Positions 1 through 6,887 of a DNA stretch of 13,201 nt are shown in pieces (within the stretch, counting starts at the first letter, position 1; each line of letters opens with the position of its first letter). The position numbers and the translations under genes are program-made. The notes below the pieces were generated by a model. The model saw nothing but the letters and a program-made list of their open reading frames with translations, was not told the DNA's origin and ran no database searches. The stretch comes from Thermoplasmata archaeon (GTDB taxonomy: Archaea; Thermoplasmatota; Thermoplasmata; Thermoplasmatales; Thermoplasmataceae). The stretch is from contig JAKAAU010000012.1 in the NCBI GenBank assembly GCA_021802165.1, positions 1 to 13,201 of the forward strand, read 5' to 3'.

Positions 1-755
1 TAAACCAGATAAATATGGAACTTGACCGCAATATAAAGGAAATCAGGATTTCCTCACTGGATACTGCAGCATACGGAAAAGACATAGGAACAGACCTTGC
101 AGAACTTGTAAATAGAATTTCATCCATAGGCAGGGATTTCTACCTCCGCGTTGGAATGCTGGAGCCAAGAAATACATACGATATACTGGATAAGCTTGTG
201 GATGCATACAGGCATGATAGGGTATTTAAATTCCTCCACCTGCCTGTGCAGAGCGCGGAAAATAATGTACTTTCTGCCATGAACCGGGAATACACAATAG
301 AGGAAGCGGAAGCAGTATGGCAGAAATTCCATGACGCATTTCCAGATATGTCCATAGCCACAGATATAATACTTGGATACTATAATGACAGCAGGGCAGG
401 CTTCGAAAAAACTATGAAATTCCTGGAGAAATATAACCCTGATATAATAAACGTTACACGCTTTTCGCCCCGGCCATACACTAAAGATTATAATAAAACG
501 CCTTTAAATTCCAATCTGCTTAAGGAATGGTCAAATGAAATCATATCATTGCACAGGGAACAGATGGAGAAAAAACTTGATAGTTACCTTGGCAGGGAAG
601 AAAAAGTTTTGATTACTGAAAAGGGGAAAAATGGAACAATGGTCGGAAGGGATATAAATTACAGGCCAGTTGTATTGAAAGGAAACTATGAAAAATATTC
701 AGAAATTAAATGCACCATTGTCTCCCATGGGTCCAATTATCTTATAGGGGAGTAG
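1..755 (+). CDS. mtaB: tRNA t6A37 methylthiotransferase, MtaB/CDKAL1-like (5' end outside window)
   Basis: Radical SAM enzyme that methylthiolates N6-threonylcarbamoyladenosine at tRNA position 37. The reading frame is open to the left edge (codons before the ATG at 15 read N-Q-I-N), so the gene starts outside the window; the N-terminal MTTase domain and the CxxxCxxC cluster are not visible. Counting from the ATG at 15, the family motifs are the SSLDTAAYGKDIG stretch (about residues 13-25), FLHLPVQS (about 73-80), a TDIILGY strand and RFSPRPYT, all typical of the second half of the radical SAM barrel. The last ~55 residues, from REEKVLITEKGK to the end, look like the TRAM RNA-binding domain. 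The stop codon overlaps the 3' end of the convergent dph2 gene by 19 bp. MtaB-type is preferred over MiaB or RimO because of the archaeal context and these motifs. Confidence 0.9.
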   Translation, partial: NQINMELDRNIKEIRISSLDTAAYGKDIGTDLAELVNRISSIGRDFYLRVGMLEPRNTYDILDKLVDAYRHDRVFKFLHLPVQSAENNVLSAMNREYTIEEAEAVWQKFHDAFPDMSIATDIILGYYNDSRAGFEKTMKFLEKYNPDIINVTRFSPRPYTKDYNKTPLNSNLLKEWSNEIISLHREQMEKKLDSYLGREEKVLITEKGKNGTMVGRDINYRPVVLKGNYEKYSEIKCTIVSHGSNYLIGE

Positions 756-1741
756 GAATCAACACCCACTATTTCGTCCATTATATATTTATTATTGCTT
801 TTAAACCCGAATAACTGTTCGAATTCTATTGGCGTCAATACAGGCATGCTGAATTTATCCTCATCGTCTATAGATACCCTCGGGCATCCTGTGAATACAA
901 CAGCATCACACATAAGGTTCTGGAAATCTACCGGATTTATATTGTCTGCTGTTACGATTATGGCATCACGCCCCATGCCTTTTACCCTGTTGTATATGCT
1001 GTATGCAAGTTTTTTTCTGTATTGCCCTATTTTTGTGTCAATAACTATGGCAAATTTCTTTGCATCTATTGCCGGTTCTATTCTCGCATACCTTTTTCTG
1101 AGAAATTTATCTATATCTGGCTGTATATTTCTGATAGACCGGTTATTCAGATCCAGTATGTATACAGGTTTATCTGTGGATAGCTGTGCACCTATTCCGT
1201 GGAATAAGCCGGTACTGACAAGCAGGTATGCATCCACTTTAGCAGCTATTGAATGTGCGGCACTGAAATTGCAACCCAGAACCTGGCCTGGGTATTTCAT
1301 CCTTCCATCCACATTTCCCACTATTACATTATATCCCAGTTCCTTTAATTTGCCATTTACATACTCCATTTCCTTATAATACTGCACGGATGAAAGGAGC
1401 CCTACATTTTTTACAAGATTTTCAGCCAGTATGGAAAATATATCATCATCAAGCTCTATCTGCTTGTAGAAGTATTCTATGAATAGAATGGGTTTTGTGT
1501 ATTTGATATTGGGTATTTCAGAATGGCCGAACTGGACTATGCAGTCAACATCCCTGTACACTTCCATATTTCCTATGTCACACGCACCATAAAATGATTG
1601 TGAGCTTATTATTACATTAAATTCCTTTGAAAATTTATTGAAAAGGTTGAAAGATTCAGGCTTCAAACCGTCCGGTATCTGGAGCAATATCTTTGAAGCC
1701 TTCATCTCCCGTAATCTTATTATTGCATCGTCAACTTCCAT
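737..1741 (-). CDS. dph2: 2-(3-amino-3-carboxypropyl)histidine synthase Dph2 (diphthamide biosynthesis)
   Basis: Noncanonical radical SAM enzyme for the first step of diphthamide synthesis: it moves the 3-amino-3-carboxypropyl group of SAM to a histidine of elongation factor 2. The 334-aa length is normal for archaeal Dph2. The three cysteines expected to hold the 4Fe-4S cluster are at C54 (YGACDI), C157 (VLGCNF) and C286 (FTGCPR), with spacing like the characterised Pyrococcus enzyme. Further family signs are the ILLQIPDGL start, QFGHSEIP (about 70-77) and STGLFHGIGAQL (about 176-187). A TATA-like element about 26 nt upstream of the ATG suggests a leaderless mRNA, although the ferredoxin reductase-like gene ends only 21 nt upstream. 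The 3' end overlaps the convergent methylthiotransferase gene by 19 bp. Confidence 0.95.
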   Translation of the reverse strand: MEVDDAIIRLREMKASKILLQIPDGLKPESFNLFNKFSKEFNVIISSQSFYGACDIGNMEVYRDVDCIVQFGHSEIPNIKYTKPILFIEYFYKQIELDDDIFSILAENLVKNVGLLSSVQYYKEMEYVNGKLKELGYNVIVGNVDGRMKYPGQVLGCNFSAAHSIAAKVDAYLLVSTGLFHGIGAQLSTDKPVYILDLNNRSIRNIQPDIDKFLRKRYARIEPAIDAKKFAIVIDTKIGQYRKKLAYSIYNRVKGMGRDAIIVTADNINPVDFQNLMCDAVVFTGCPRVSIDDEDKFSMPVLTPIEFEQLFGFKSNNKYIMDEIVGVDSYSPIR

Positions 1742-1762
1742 TTACTGCATATCGTTTTATGC

Positions 1763-1770
1763 CTATTTAA
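1763..1770 (-). promoter_or_regulatory. TATA-like box of dph2
   Basis: On the minus strand this reads TTAAATAG and is centred about 26 nt upstream of the dph2 ATG, the spacing expected for a leaderless archaeal transcript. It overlaps the stop codon of the upstream reductase gene. No Shine-Dalgarno sequence precedes the dph2 start. Confidence 0.5.
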
Positions 1771-2761
1771 TGTTAAGGCTGGAGCTATGCCCGCCAAACA
1801 TTGTTGCATTTGGAGTCAGGTATTTTTTGATAAAGTTGATTGCAATATAAGCATTTGCACCATCAATCGCTATTATAGGGTGTACAGGTTCTCCCGCTGC
1901 CGTGGCCCCATCACCTACTGCATAGATGCCCTTTAAATTTGTCTGGAACTCATTGTTTACCAGAATGGTTCTGCCGTTTTTGCTTGTTTCTATATTTACA
2001 GATTTAAAGACATTTGCTTTTCCAACATGCCCTATGGCAATGACAAGTGCATCAACTTTTATACTTCCGGTGGTTTTGTCTTTTTCATTTATAGTAGATA
2101 TTTCCCGTATTTTTGAGTCGCCCTTTATTTCTGTTACGGAGGTATTCATCATAAGCGATATGCCTTTATTGTTCATCACCGCATCCAGTGTTTTTTCCGC
2201 TGCCTTGAATTTCTCACTGTGGTGTAAAACATAGACCTTTTTTGCTGTGCCTGAAAGCTCATCGGCATAATCCAGTGCAGAATCCCCTCCACCAACAATA
2301 GCTACAACCATGTCTTTAAATTTGGTTATATCCTTTACAGTATAATCAACTCCCTTGCCCTTGAATTCATCTTCGCCCCGGCATCCAATTTTTCTGGGTG
2401 TGAAATCGCCTATGCCTGTGGCTATAAGCACAGCTTTGCATTTGTACTCTTTAACACCATTAACTTCTATTATGTACTCATCATTATCCGGAATAATATC
2501 GGTAACCTTGGAACTGAGCTTTATTTCACCGTCGAAAAGTTTTGCCTGTTCGTACATTTTATCCCTGAGTTCCGTAGCATTTATCTTTGGAATCCCCTGG
2601 ACATCATATACCATCTTTTCCGGGTAAAGTTCAGGTATCTGCCCTCCTGTATAGTCAAGTGCTTCCAGTGTGACACTTTTTATATCTCTGAGGCCAGCCA
2701 GAAAAGTAGCAAAGAGGCCAGTAGGTCCAGCCCCTATTATAACAAGATCGTATTCATCCAT
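1763..2761 (-). CDS. TrxR-like ferredoxin/flavodoxin--NAD(P)H reductase (FAD flavoprotein, no CxxC)
   Basis: A 332-aa two-dinucleotide-binding flavoprotein of the thioredoxin-reductase fold. The FAD motif GAGPTG is at 10-15, the pyridine-nucleotide motif GGGDSALD at 157-164 and the second FAD motif AVGDGA at 281-286. It lacks the CxxC redox centre that thioredoxin reductases carry just before the NAD(P) domain (KGVDYTVKD stands at about 136-144). The GGQIPELYPEK and YDVQGIPKI stretches and the C-terminal HSSSL match the YumC-type ferredoxin--NADP reductases, so electron transfer between NAD(P)H and ferredoxin, or a similar carrier, is the likely job. The 2'-phosphate-binding HRRxxxR region reads HHSEKFK (180-186), so NADPH preference is doubtful. 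It appears to have its own leaderless promoter. Confidence 0.88.
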   Translation of the reverse strand: MDEYDLVIIGAGPTGLFATFLAGLRDIKSVTLEALDYTGGQIPELYPEKMVYDVQGIPKINATELRDKMYEQAKLFDGEIKLSSKVTDIIPDNDEYIIEVNGVKEYKCKAVLIATGIGDFTPRKIGCRGEDEFKGKGVDYTVKDITKFKDMVVAIVGGGDSALDYADELSGTAKKVYVLHHSEKFKAAEKTLDAVMNNKGISLMMNTSVTEIKGDSKIREISTINEKDKTTGSIKVDALVIAIGHVGKANVFKSVNIETSKNGRTILVNNEFQTNLKGIYAVGDGATAAGEPVHPIIAIDGANAYIAINFIKKYLTPNATMFGGHSSSLNIK

Positions 2762-2779
2762 ACTCCGCAGATTGAAAAA

Positions 2780-2790
2780 CTATACAAAAA
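2780..2790 (-). promoter_or_regulatory. TATA-like box of the ferredoxin reductase-like gene
   Basis: The minus strand reads TTTTTGTATAG, with its core centred about 24 nt upstream of the ATG at 2761. It lies in the 58-nt gap after the hydrolase gene. There is no Shine-Dalgarno match before the start, so a leaderless mRNA is inferred. Confidence 0.5.
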
Positions 2791-2819
2791 CTTTGGTATG
2801 GTCTAATTTGTATATCAGG

Positions 2820-3569
2820 CTATAATTTATACAGTGTACTGCCGAATTCCTGTGATGCTGCTTCCAGGGACTTATACCCCTTATGCCTGTTGGCCAGATA
2901 ACTTTTTACAGTATTAATTGCAATATCCGGAGTGTTGTTCTTTTCACTCAGGTGTGTAAGGATAATGCTTGTCCCATCTGAGGCGGAGCTGTATATGGCC
3001 TCAGCAGACTGTTCATTGGACAGGTGCCCGTGGTCACTCCGTATCCTCCTTTTAAGTGCCTCTGTATATGGCCCATTTTTAAGCATTTCCGGATCATGGT
3101 TTGCTTCAATTGCCATGATATTGGAATTTTTCATTTCATCAAGCAATTCATCATTCATTATTCCCAGGTCAGAAACCACCGATATTTTCACGCCCCTGTT
3201 CCGTATAACGTAAACCACAGGGTCAACAGCATCGTGGTTTACATGCACAGGGGTAACGGTAAAATTCCCTATTGCAACTTCGCCGTTTATGCTATAAGAA
3301 TTTTCCAGGTGAAGCTTTTCAAGTGTCCCGCTTCTGGAATACAGGTCAGCCTTGAGTTTCCTGGAAATCGCCTTTGCACCTGCAGAATGGTCTGAATGCT
3401 CATGGCTGATAAAAATAGATTTTTCAAGCCCATCTATCTGAAATTGTGAGGTTTTCTCAGAGAATTTCTTCATGCTTATCCCGCAATCTATAATTATGGC
3501 ATCATATTCATCCCATATTATAGTCGAATTGCCCCTGCTACCGGATGACAGCATATAAAAGTTCAGCAT
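2820..3569 (-). CDS. Metallo-beta-lactamase-fold hydrolase, WalJ/YycJ-like
   Basis: A 249-aa MBL-fold protein with a two-metal active site. The signature HEHSDH is at 56-61. Further metal or active-site candidates are the VHVNHDAVDP segment (about 109-118), the aspartate in VVSDLG, NHD in the EANHD segment, RSDHGHLSN, and the late LTHLSE histidine. The LSSGSRGN start and the NHDPEMLKNGPY stretch are typical of the YycJ/WalJ group, whose members are nuclease-like MBL enzymes; the substrate here is not known. There is no signal peptide, so it is cytoplasmic. The start is fixed by MLNFYMLSSGS, which aligns with the family N-terminus. It is divergent from the small winged-helix gene, with a weak AT-rich TATA-like element about 26 nt upstream (minus strand AAAAATAATA). 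Confidence 0.88.
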   Translation of the reverse strand: MLNFYMLSSGSRGNSTIIWDEYDAIIIDCGISMKKFSEKTSQFQIDGLEKSIFISHEHSDHSAGAKAISRKLKADLYSRSGTLEKLHLENSYSINGEVAIGNFTVTPVHVNHDAVDPVVYVIRNRGVKISVVSDLGIMNDELLDEMKNSNIMAIEANHDPEMLKNGPYTEALKRRIRSDHGHLSNEQSAEAIYSSASDGTSIILTHLSEKNNTPDIAINTVKSYLANRHKGYKSLEAASQEFGSTLYKL

Positions 3570-3641
3570 AAATAGTGAATAACTTACAGGTATTATTTTT
3601 TGCCTTTTTATAACAATTATTAATTTAATAATATTTATATA

Positions 3642-3649
3642 TTTATATA
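3642..3649 (+). promoter_or_regulatory. TATA box of the small winged-helix gene
   Basis: TTTATATA, a near-perfect archaeal TATA box, is centred about 26 nt upstream of the ATG at 3672, inside a longer alternating TA-rich run (3631-3653). This is the best-looking promoter in the window. An AGGGG at 3661-3665 could act as a weak ribosome-binding site if transcription starts further upstream. Confidence 0.6.
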
Positions 3650-3671
3650 TAATATGGAATAGGGGTTTTAA

Positions 3672-3887
3672 ATGGTAGGATTATCAGGAAATGCAGAAAA
3701 AATATACAGTTCATTGAAAGCAATGGGCGCCGTATCTGAAGAGAAGATGAAAACAGCCGACGATATAATGAAAAAAGTAGCCCTGGGAAAGGCGCTGGTT
3801 AATTCCGGGCTTAAGGAACTCATGGACGGAAAAATGGTAAAAAGGGTGGCAAGGCAAAAAAGTGCAGGATACTTTATACTGAAATGA
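3672..3887 (+). CDS. Small winged-helix DNA- (or RNA-) binding protein, 71 aa
   Basis: A compact, basic protein that fits a minimal winged helix: helix 1 at about 6-18 (NAEKIYSSLKAMG), helix 2 at about 28-36 (TADDIMKKV), recognition helix at about 38-52 (LGKALVNSGLKELMD), and a beta wing at about 54-70 rich in K and R and ending YFILK. No extra domain or metal motif is present. It could be a local regulator, an abundant nucleoid protein, or a divergent S25e-like ribosomal winged helix; the sequence alone does not decide. It is transcribed from a strong TATA box, divergent from the MBL-fold gene. The family is not recognised by name. Confidence 0.75.
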   Translation: MVGLSGNAEKIYSSLKAMGAVSEEKMKTADDIMKKVALGKALVNSGLKELMDGKMVKRVARQKSAGYFILK

Positions 3888-3973
3888 TTATCAAACAGGA
3901 TATATTGCTGGATTTTCTGAGGAAAAAGTATTTTAATACTAAGATTTATTTTTATAATCTGAATGTAATAAAA

Positions 3974-3981
3974 CTTATATA
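3974..3981 (+). promoter_or_regulatory. TATA box of the DUF373-mptE operon
   Basis: CTTATATA is centred about 32 nt upstream of the ATG at 4010, which predicts a 5' leader of only about 6 nt or none. No Shine-Dalgarno sequence is present. Confidence 0.5.
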
Positions 3982-4009
3982 CTTGCTTTTCCTATTATAA
4001 TTATACTGT

Positions 4010-5137
4010 ATGGCAACTCTTGTATTGAATGTGGACCGTGACAACGATTACGGCATAAAGGCCGGGGTGGATGGACCCGTTACGGGATATGGCGAATGCT
4101 ATAATGCAGCACTTAAGCTGATTTCTGTTGACCCTGAAGATTCTGATGCAAACGCCCTTTTTGGCGCAATAAAGGTATACGAAGACTTGCAGAGAAAAAA
4201 CGAAGAGGTTGAAATTGCCCTGATCACCGGTGACGATGATGTTGGTGCAAAATCAGATGAAATACTTGGAAAACAGCTGGATGATGTACTTTCAATGGAG
4301 CATTATGACGACCTTATACTTGTGTCAGATGGTGCAGAAGACGATTATATAATACCGTTAATATCATCGAGGATAAGGATAAGGTATGTTAAGCATATTC
4401 TTATTCGCCATAACGAAAATATAGAATCACTTTATTATTACATTATAAGGGGCATTAAAGATAAGAAAATAGCCAGGAAATTTACAATACCCGTTGGCCT
4501 CCTGCTTCTGAGCTATGGTGTGTCGCTGCTGGCTTTTACTATATATGCCATGGTTATTACAAAATCTTATGTACTTGATCCAGCCACAGGGGCAGTTATG
4601 TTTGTTACCATTGTCCTGGGTGCATATTTCGTTGGCAGGGCTGTTGAAATAAACCAGCTTATTATAAAATTAGCTGCAGACGTAAAGGAATATTCACAGG
4701 AGGCAAAAATTTCAATGCTTTCATACCTTGTGTCTTTCTTTATTATAGTAATCGGCATTGCATATAGCTACGAATCCATAATAAAAACCGTACCGATTAT
4801 GAACAAGGTACTGGTATTTATATCTGCATTTGTATGGTGGGTATTGGCGTCATTCGTTTCAAAGGAACTTTTTGATGCCTTTGATGTTTACATGGAGGAG
4901 AGGCACGGGATGTCAAGGATGTGGTATGGCATTTCGTTTTCGCTGGCTATAGTGTTAATAGTTTATGGAATGATGAATTACGTCAGGTATATAATTGGCT
5001 TTATACCATATTCATCTATGATACTGTATTTGACATATATAATTGCTGGAATAATAATAGCATTATCGGCATCTGCAGTCCATAAATACTACTCTTCGTC
5101 AAAAAGCAAAAATCATAATATGATGGAGATAAAATGA
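4010..5137 (+). CDS. DUF373 family membrane protein
   Basis: A 375-aa archaeal protein of the DUF373 family, function unknown. The soluble N-terminal domain (1-~155) carries the family motifs NVDRDNDYGIKAGVDGPV (7-24), DPEDSDANALF (41-51), ITGDDDVG (72-79) and VSDGAEDD (105-112). The aspartate-rich loops look like an enzyme or nucleotide/metal site, but no activity is established. The C-terminal part has about six membrane segments (near 160-184, 193-212, 233-255, 265-286, 305-328 and 335-357) and a short polar tail. The last four bases overlap the mptE start (ATGA), so the two proteins are probably translated together. Confidence 0.9.
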   Translation: MATLVLNVDRDNDYGIKAGVDGPVTGYGECYNAALKLISVDPEDSDANALFGAIKVYEDLQRKNEEVEIALITGDDDVGAKSDEILGKQLDDVLSMEHYDDLILVSDGAEDDYIIPLISSRIRIRYVKHILIRHNENIESLYYYIIRGIKDKKIARKFTIPVGLLLLSYGVSLLAFTIYAMVITKSYVLDPATGAVMFVTIVLGAYFVGRAVEINQLIIKLAADVKEYSQEAKISMLSYLVSFFIIVIGIAYSYESIIKTVPIMNKVLVFISAFVWWVLASFVSKELFDAFDVYMEERHGMSRMWYGISFSLAIVLIVYGMMNYVRYIIGFIPYSSMILYLTYIIAGIIIALSASAVHKYYSSSKSKNHNMMEIK

Positions 5138-5808
5138 ACTTTGACCAATGGTTCCCGCTGTATCTCCAGATTACCGATTCTCTGGGAATTAATAGAAAAA
5201 TGGATTATGAATCATCTATGATTTTAAGGAAGTTTATCCATAACAGCGATAATATTTTAGATGCATACCGTGGAAGAAATGCTTTTATTATCGGCAACGG
5301 GCCAAACTTAAAGAATGCTATTAAAACAATTTCGGGTGGATATGTAATAGTTGCTGATTCCGCAATAGAAACTTACAGCAGCTTATATGGCAATCCGGAT
5401 ATTATAGTGACAGACCTTGATGGAAATATCAATTCCATAATAGATTCGTACAACCGCGGTTCAATTATTCTCGTGCATGCACACGGGGATAACATAAACG
5501 CCATAGAAAAATATGCAAAATATTTCAGTAATGGTATTGCTACAACACAGTATATACCAATGGCGCATCTTTACAATTACGGCGGATTCAGTGATGGTGA
5601 CAGGTCGGCTTTTCTTGCAGATTATCTCGGGGCAAGGCATATAACGCTGCTTGGTTTCGACTTCAAGAATGTTAATATCAAGCCATATTATGATAACACT
5701 GCCATTATAAGGAAAAAAATTAAGCTTGAGTGGGCAAAATACCTTCTCGGGTGCCTGTCAAAATTAAGGGGAACATCCATGCACTATGGTGATGTTATTG
5801 AGATTTAA
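5134..5808 (+). CDS. mptE: 6-hydroxymethyl-7,8-dihydropterin pyrophosphokinase MptE-like (DUF115)
   Basis: A 224-aa protein of the archaeal MptE family, which transfers diphosphate from ATP to 6-hydroxymethyl-7,8-dihydropterin, the activated pterin used for tetrahydromethanopterin or folate synthesis. Motifs in order: GNGPNL (54-59), ADSA (74-77), PDIIVTDLDGN (88-98), VHAHGDN (114-120), NYGGFSDGDR (148-157) and LLGFDF (172-177). This is the glycosyltransferase-like DUF115 fold, not the bacterial FolK fold. It starts inside the last codons of the DUF373 gene (ATGA overlap), which points to co-expression, and it is convergent with the comB-like gene 48 nt away. Confidence 0.9.
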   Translation: MNFDQWFPLYLQITDSLGINRKMDYESSMILRKFIHNSDNILDAYRGRNAFIIGNGPNLKNAIKTISGGYVIVADSAIETYSSLYGNPDIIVTDLDGNINSIIDSYNRGSIILVHAHGDNINAIEKYAKYFSNGIATTQYIPMAHLYNYGGFSDGDRSAFLADYLGARHITLLGFDFKNVNIKPYYDNTAIIRKKIKLEWAKYLLGCLSKLRGTSMHYGDVIEI

Positions 5809-5856
5809 GTTACAATAATGTGCCACAGGATTTTCATTTAACCGTCGGCTACCATA

Positions 5857-6546
5857 TTATTCGCTTGCTGAAGGAGATTTCCCGCTCAATTTTGTTAAGG
5901 GTATTATTTTTCCATTGCTGTATATTATAGGTTCATGGTAAATATCAACTTTCAATGAACTTTCTATATCGGCTGCTGCACCCATAATTTTAAGCCTCTT
6001 TGCACCATGGCTTGCCCTTATCTGGTTGCAGTAATCATCAACATTCACCTCTTCGCCTTCGAGCTTAGCTTTTAGCATATTTGCATAGATATAATCCTCA
6101 TCTGATATGCCATCAGGCCTGTTTGAGACAATAATGGATACTTTTTCCCGATCCTTGATGGCATTATATGTTGCAGTGAAATTTATGAATGATGATAAGT
6201 ATATATCGCCCGGGAATTCCCTTATCTTAAAAAGAACCTTTATTCCATTGGTTGAGGTAAATAGCAGGGTTTTGCCTGAAAGGTCTTCGCCCATTATTAC
6301 ACCTGGCGAATTTCCATAATTGAATCTTGGGATTCTGACGCCATATCTTTCGCCGCTTGTCAGATAATCCGGGTTTTTTGCTTTCATTTTTCTTGTTTCT
6401 GTTACAGTTCTTACAGGTATTATGGATTTTGCATTTCTGTATAACATCAGGGGAATTGTTGTGGTAGCCCTGAATATATCAATAAGAACCTTTGTTGAAT
6501 CATCAAAATTTTTTTCCCTTCGCCCGTCGATAATGTTAACTATCAT
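5857..6546 (-). CDS. comB: 2-phosphosulfolactate phosphatase family protein (ComB-like)
   Basis: A 229-aa protein, the usual size for ComB, the Mg-dependent phosphatase that makes sulfolactate from 2-phospho-3-sulfolactate in the coenzyme M pathway. Visible family motifs are DIFRATTTI (23-31), SGERYG (64-69), FNYGNSP (75-81), TSTNG (97-101) and the acidic DEDYIYA (149-155), which matches the acidic metal-site segment of the family. None of the other com genes is in the window, and non-methanogenic Thermoplasmatales are not known to make coenzyme M, so the physiological substrate may differ. A TATA-like box about 24 nt upstream suggests a leaderless single-gene transcript. Confidence 0.85.
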   Translation of the reverse strand: MIVNIIDGRREKNFDDSTKVLIDIFRATTTIPLMLYRNAKSIIPVRTVTETRKMKAKNPDYLTSGERYGVRIPRFNYGNSPGVIMGEDLSGKTLLFTSTNGIKVLFKIREFPGDIYLSSFINFTATYNAIKDREKVSIIVSNRPDGISDEDYIYANMLKAKLEGEEVNVDDYCNQIRASHGAKRLKIMGAAADIESSLKVDIYHEPIIYSNGKIIPLTKLSGKSPSASE

Positions 6547-6561
6547 TTATATGCTATATTG

Positions 6562-6575
6562 TTTTTATATATTTA
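6562..6575 (-). promoter_or_regulatory. TATA box of comB
   Basis: The minus strand reads TAAATATATAAAAA, centred about 24 nt upstream of the comB ATG at 6546, which fits a leaderless transcript. No Shine-Dalgarno sequence precedes the start. Confidence 0.5.
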
Positions 6576-6875
6576 CTTTTTATTTATTCTGACATTATGT
6601 TGCTATATTATTATTTCATTTATATACCCTATAAATTTTTGCTTTAATTTTATCAATGTTATAAATTTTATTCTTATATACTGTAATAACTAATGTTTCA
6701 GGACGTTATGACATACTTTTAGTCTTAGAAAATAAAAACTCCGGATTATATATTTTATTTATACCCAGAATACCGGTATAAAATATTTGTAGAACAACCT
6801 GATTAGAAACTATGCACTAAAATAAATATGTTAAAAAGAAAATATTAAAAATGAGTTAGAAATAGGGTATAATCG

Positions 6876-6881
6876 AAGGTG
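6876..6881 (+). promoter_or_regulatory. Shine-Dalgarno site of rpl11
   Basis: AAGGTG, 6 nt before the ATG at 6888, pairs with the anti-SD (CACCTCC) of the 16S fragment at 13171-13201. It shows that this operon mRNA carries a 5' leader, unlike most other first genes in the window. Confidence 0.7.
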
Positions 6882-6887
6882 TAATAA

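Larger units (their letters stand above)
6547..6887. other. 341-nt intergenic region with divergent promoters for comB and the L11 operon
   Basis: A very AT-rich gap with no convincing ORF, tRNA or structured RNA. The left end holds the comB promoter. For the ribosomal operon, TATA-like runs lie at about 6746-6762 and 6777-6786, with a weaker one near 6818-6827. Because rpl11 has a Shine-Dalgarno sequence rather than a leaderless start, a 5' leader of roughly 40-100 nt is expected here. A 10-bp palindrome (ATACCGGTAT) lies at 6770-6779. Confidence 0.6.

Noticed and set aside
795..1379. Long plus-strand open frame opposite dph2
   Set aside because: It is a shadow of the well-supported dph2 gene on the other strand, has no family motifs and no ribosome-binding or promoter context.
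3927..3940. Imperfect inverted repeat (AGTATT-TT-AATACT) after the small winged-helix gene as a terminator
   Set aside because: The stem is all A/T except one G-C pair per arm with a 2-nt loop, too weak to form; the T-rich DNA after it may terminate transcription, but this cannot be separated from the AT background.
3884..4000. 38-codon frame starting with an ATGA overlap on the small winged-helix gene
   Set aside because: It is very AT-rich, has no recognisable features and runs through the TATA box of the next operon; the overlap is likely chance.
6770..6779. Perfect 10-bp palindrome ATACCGGTAT next to a TATA-like run in the rpl11 promoter region
   Set aside because: A palindrome of this size is expected about once in three by chance over a 341-nt gap, and no second copy was seen in the window, so an operator call is not supported.
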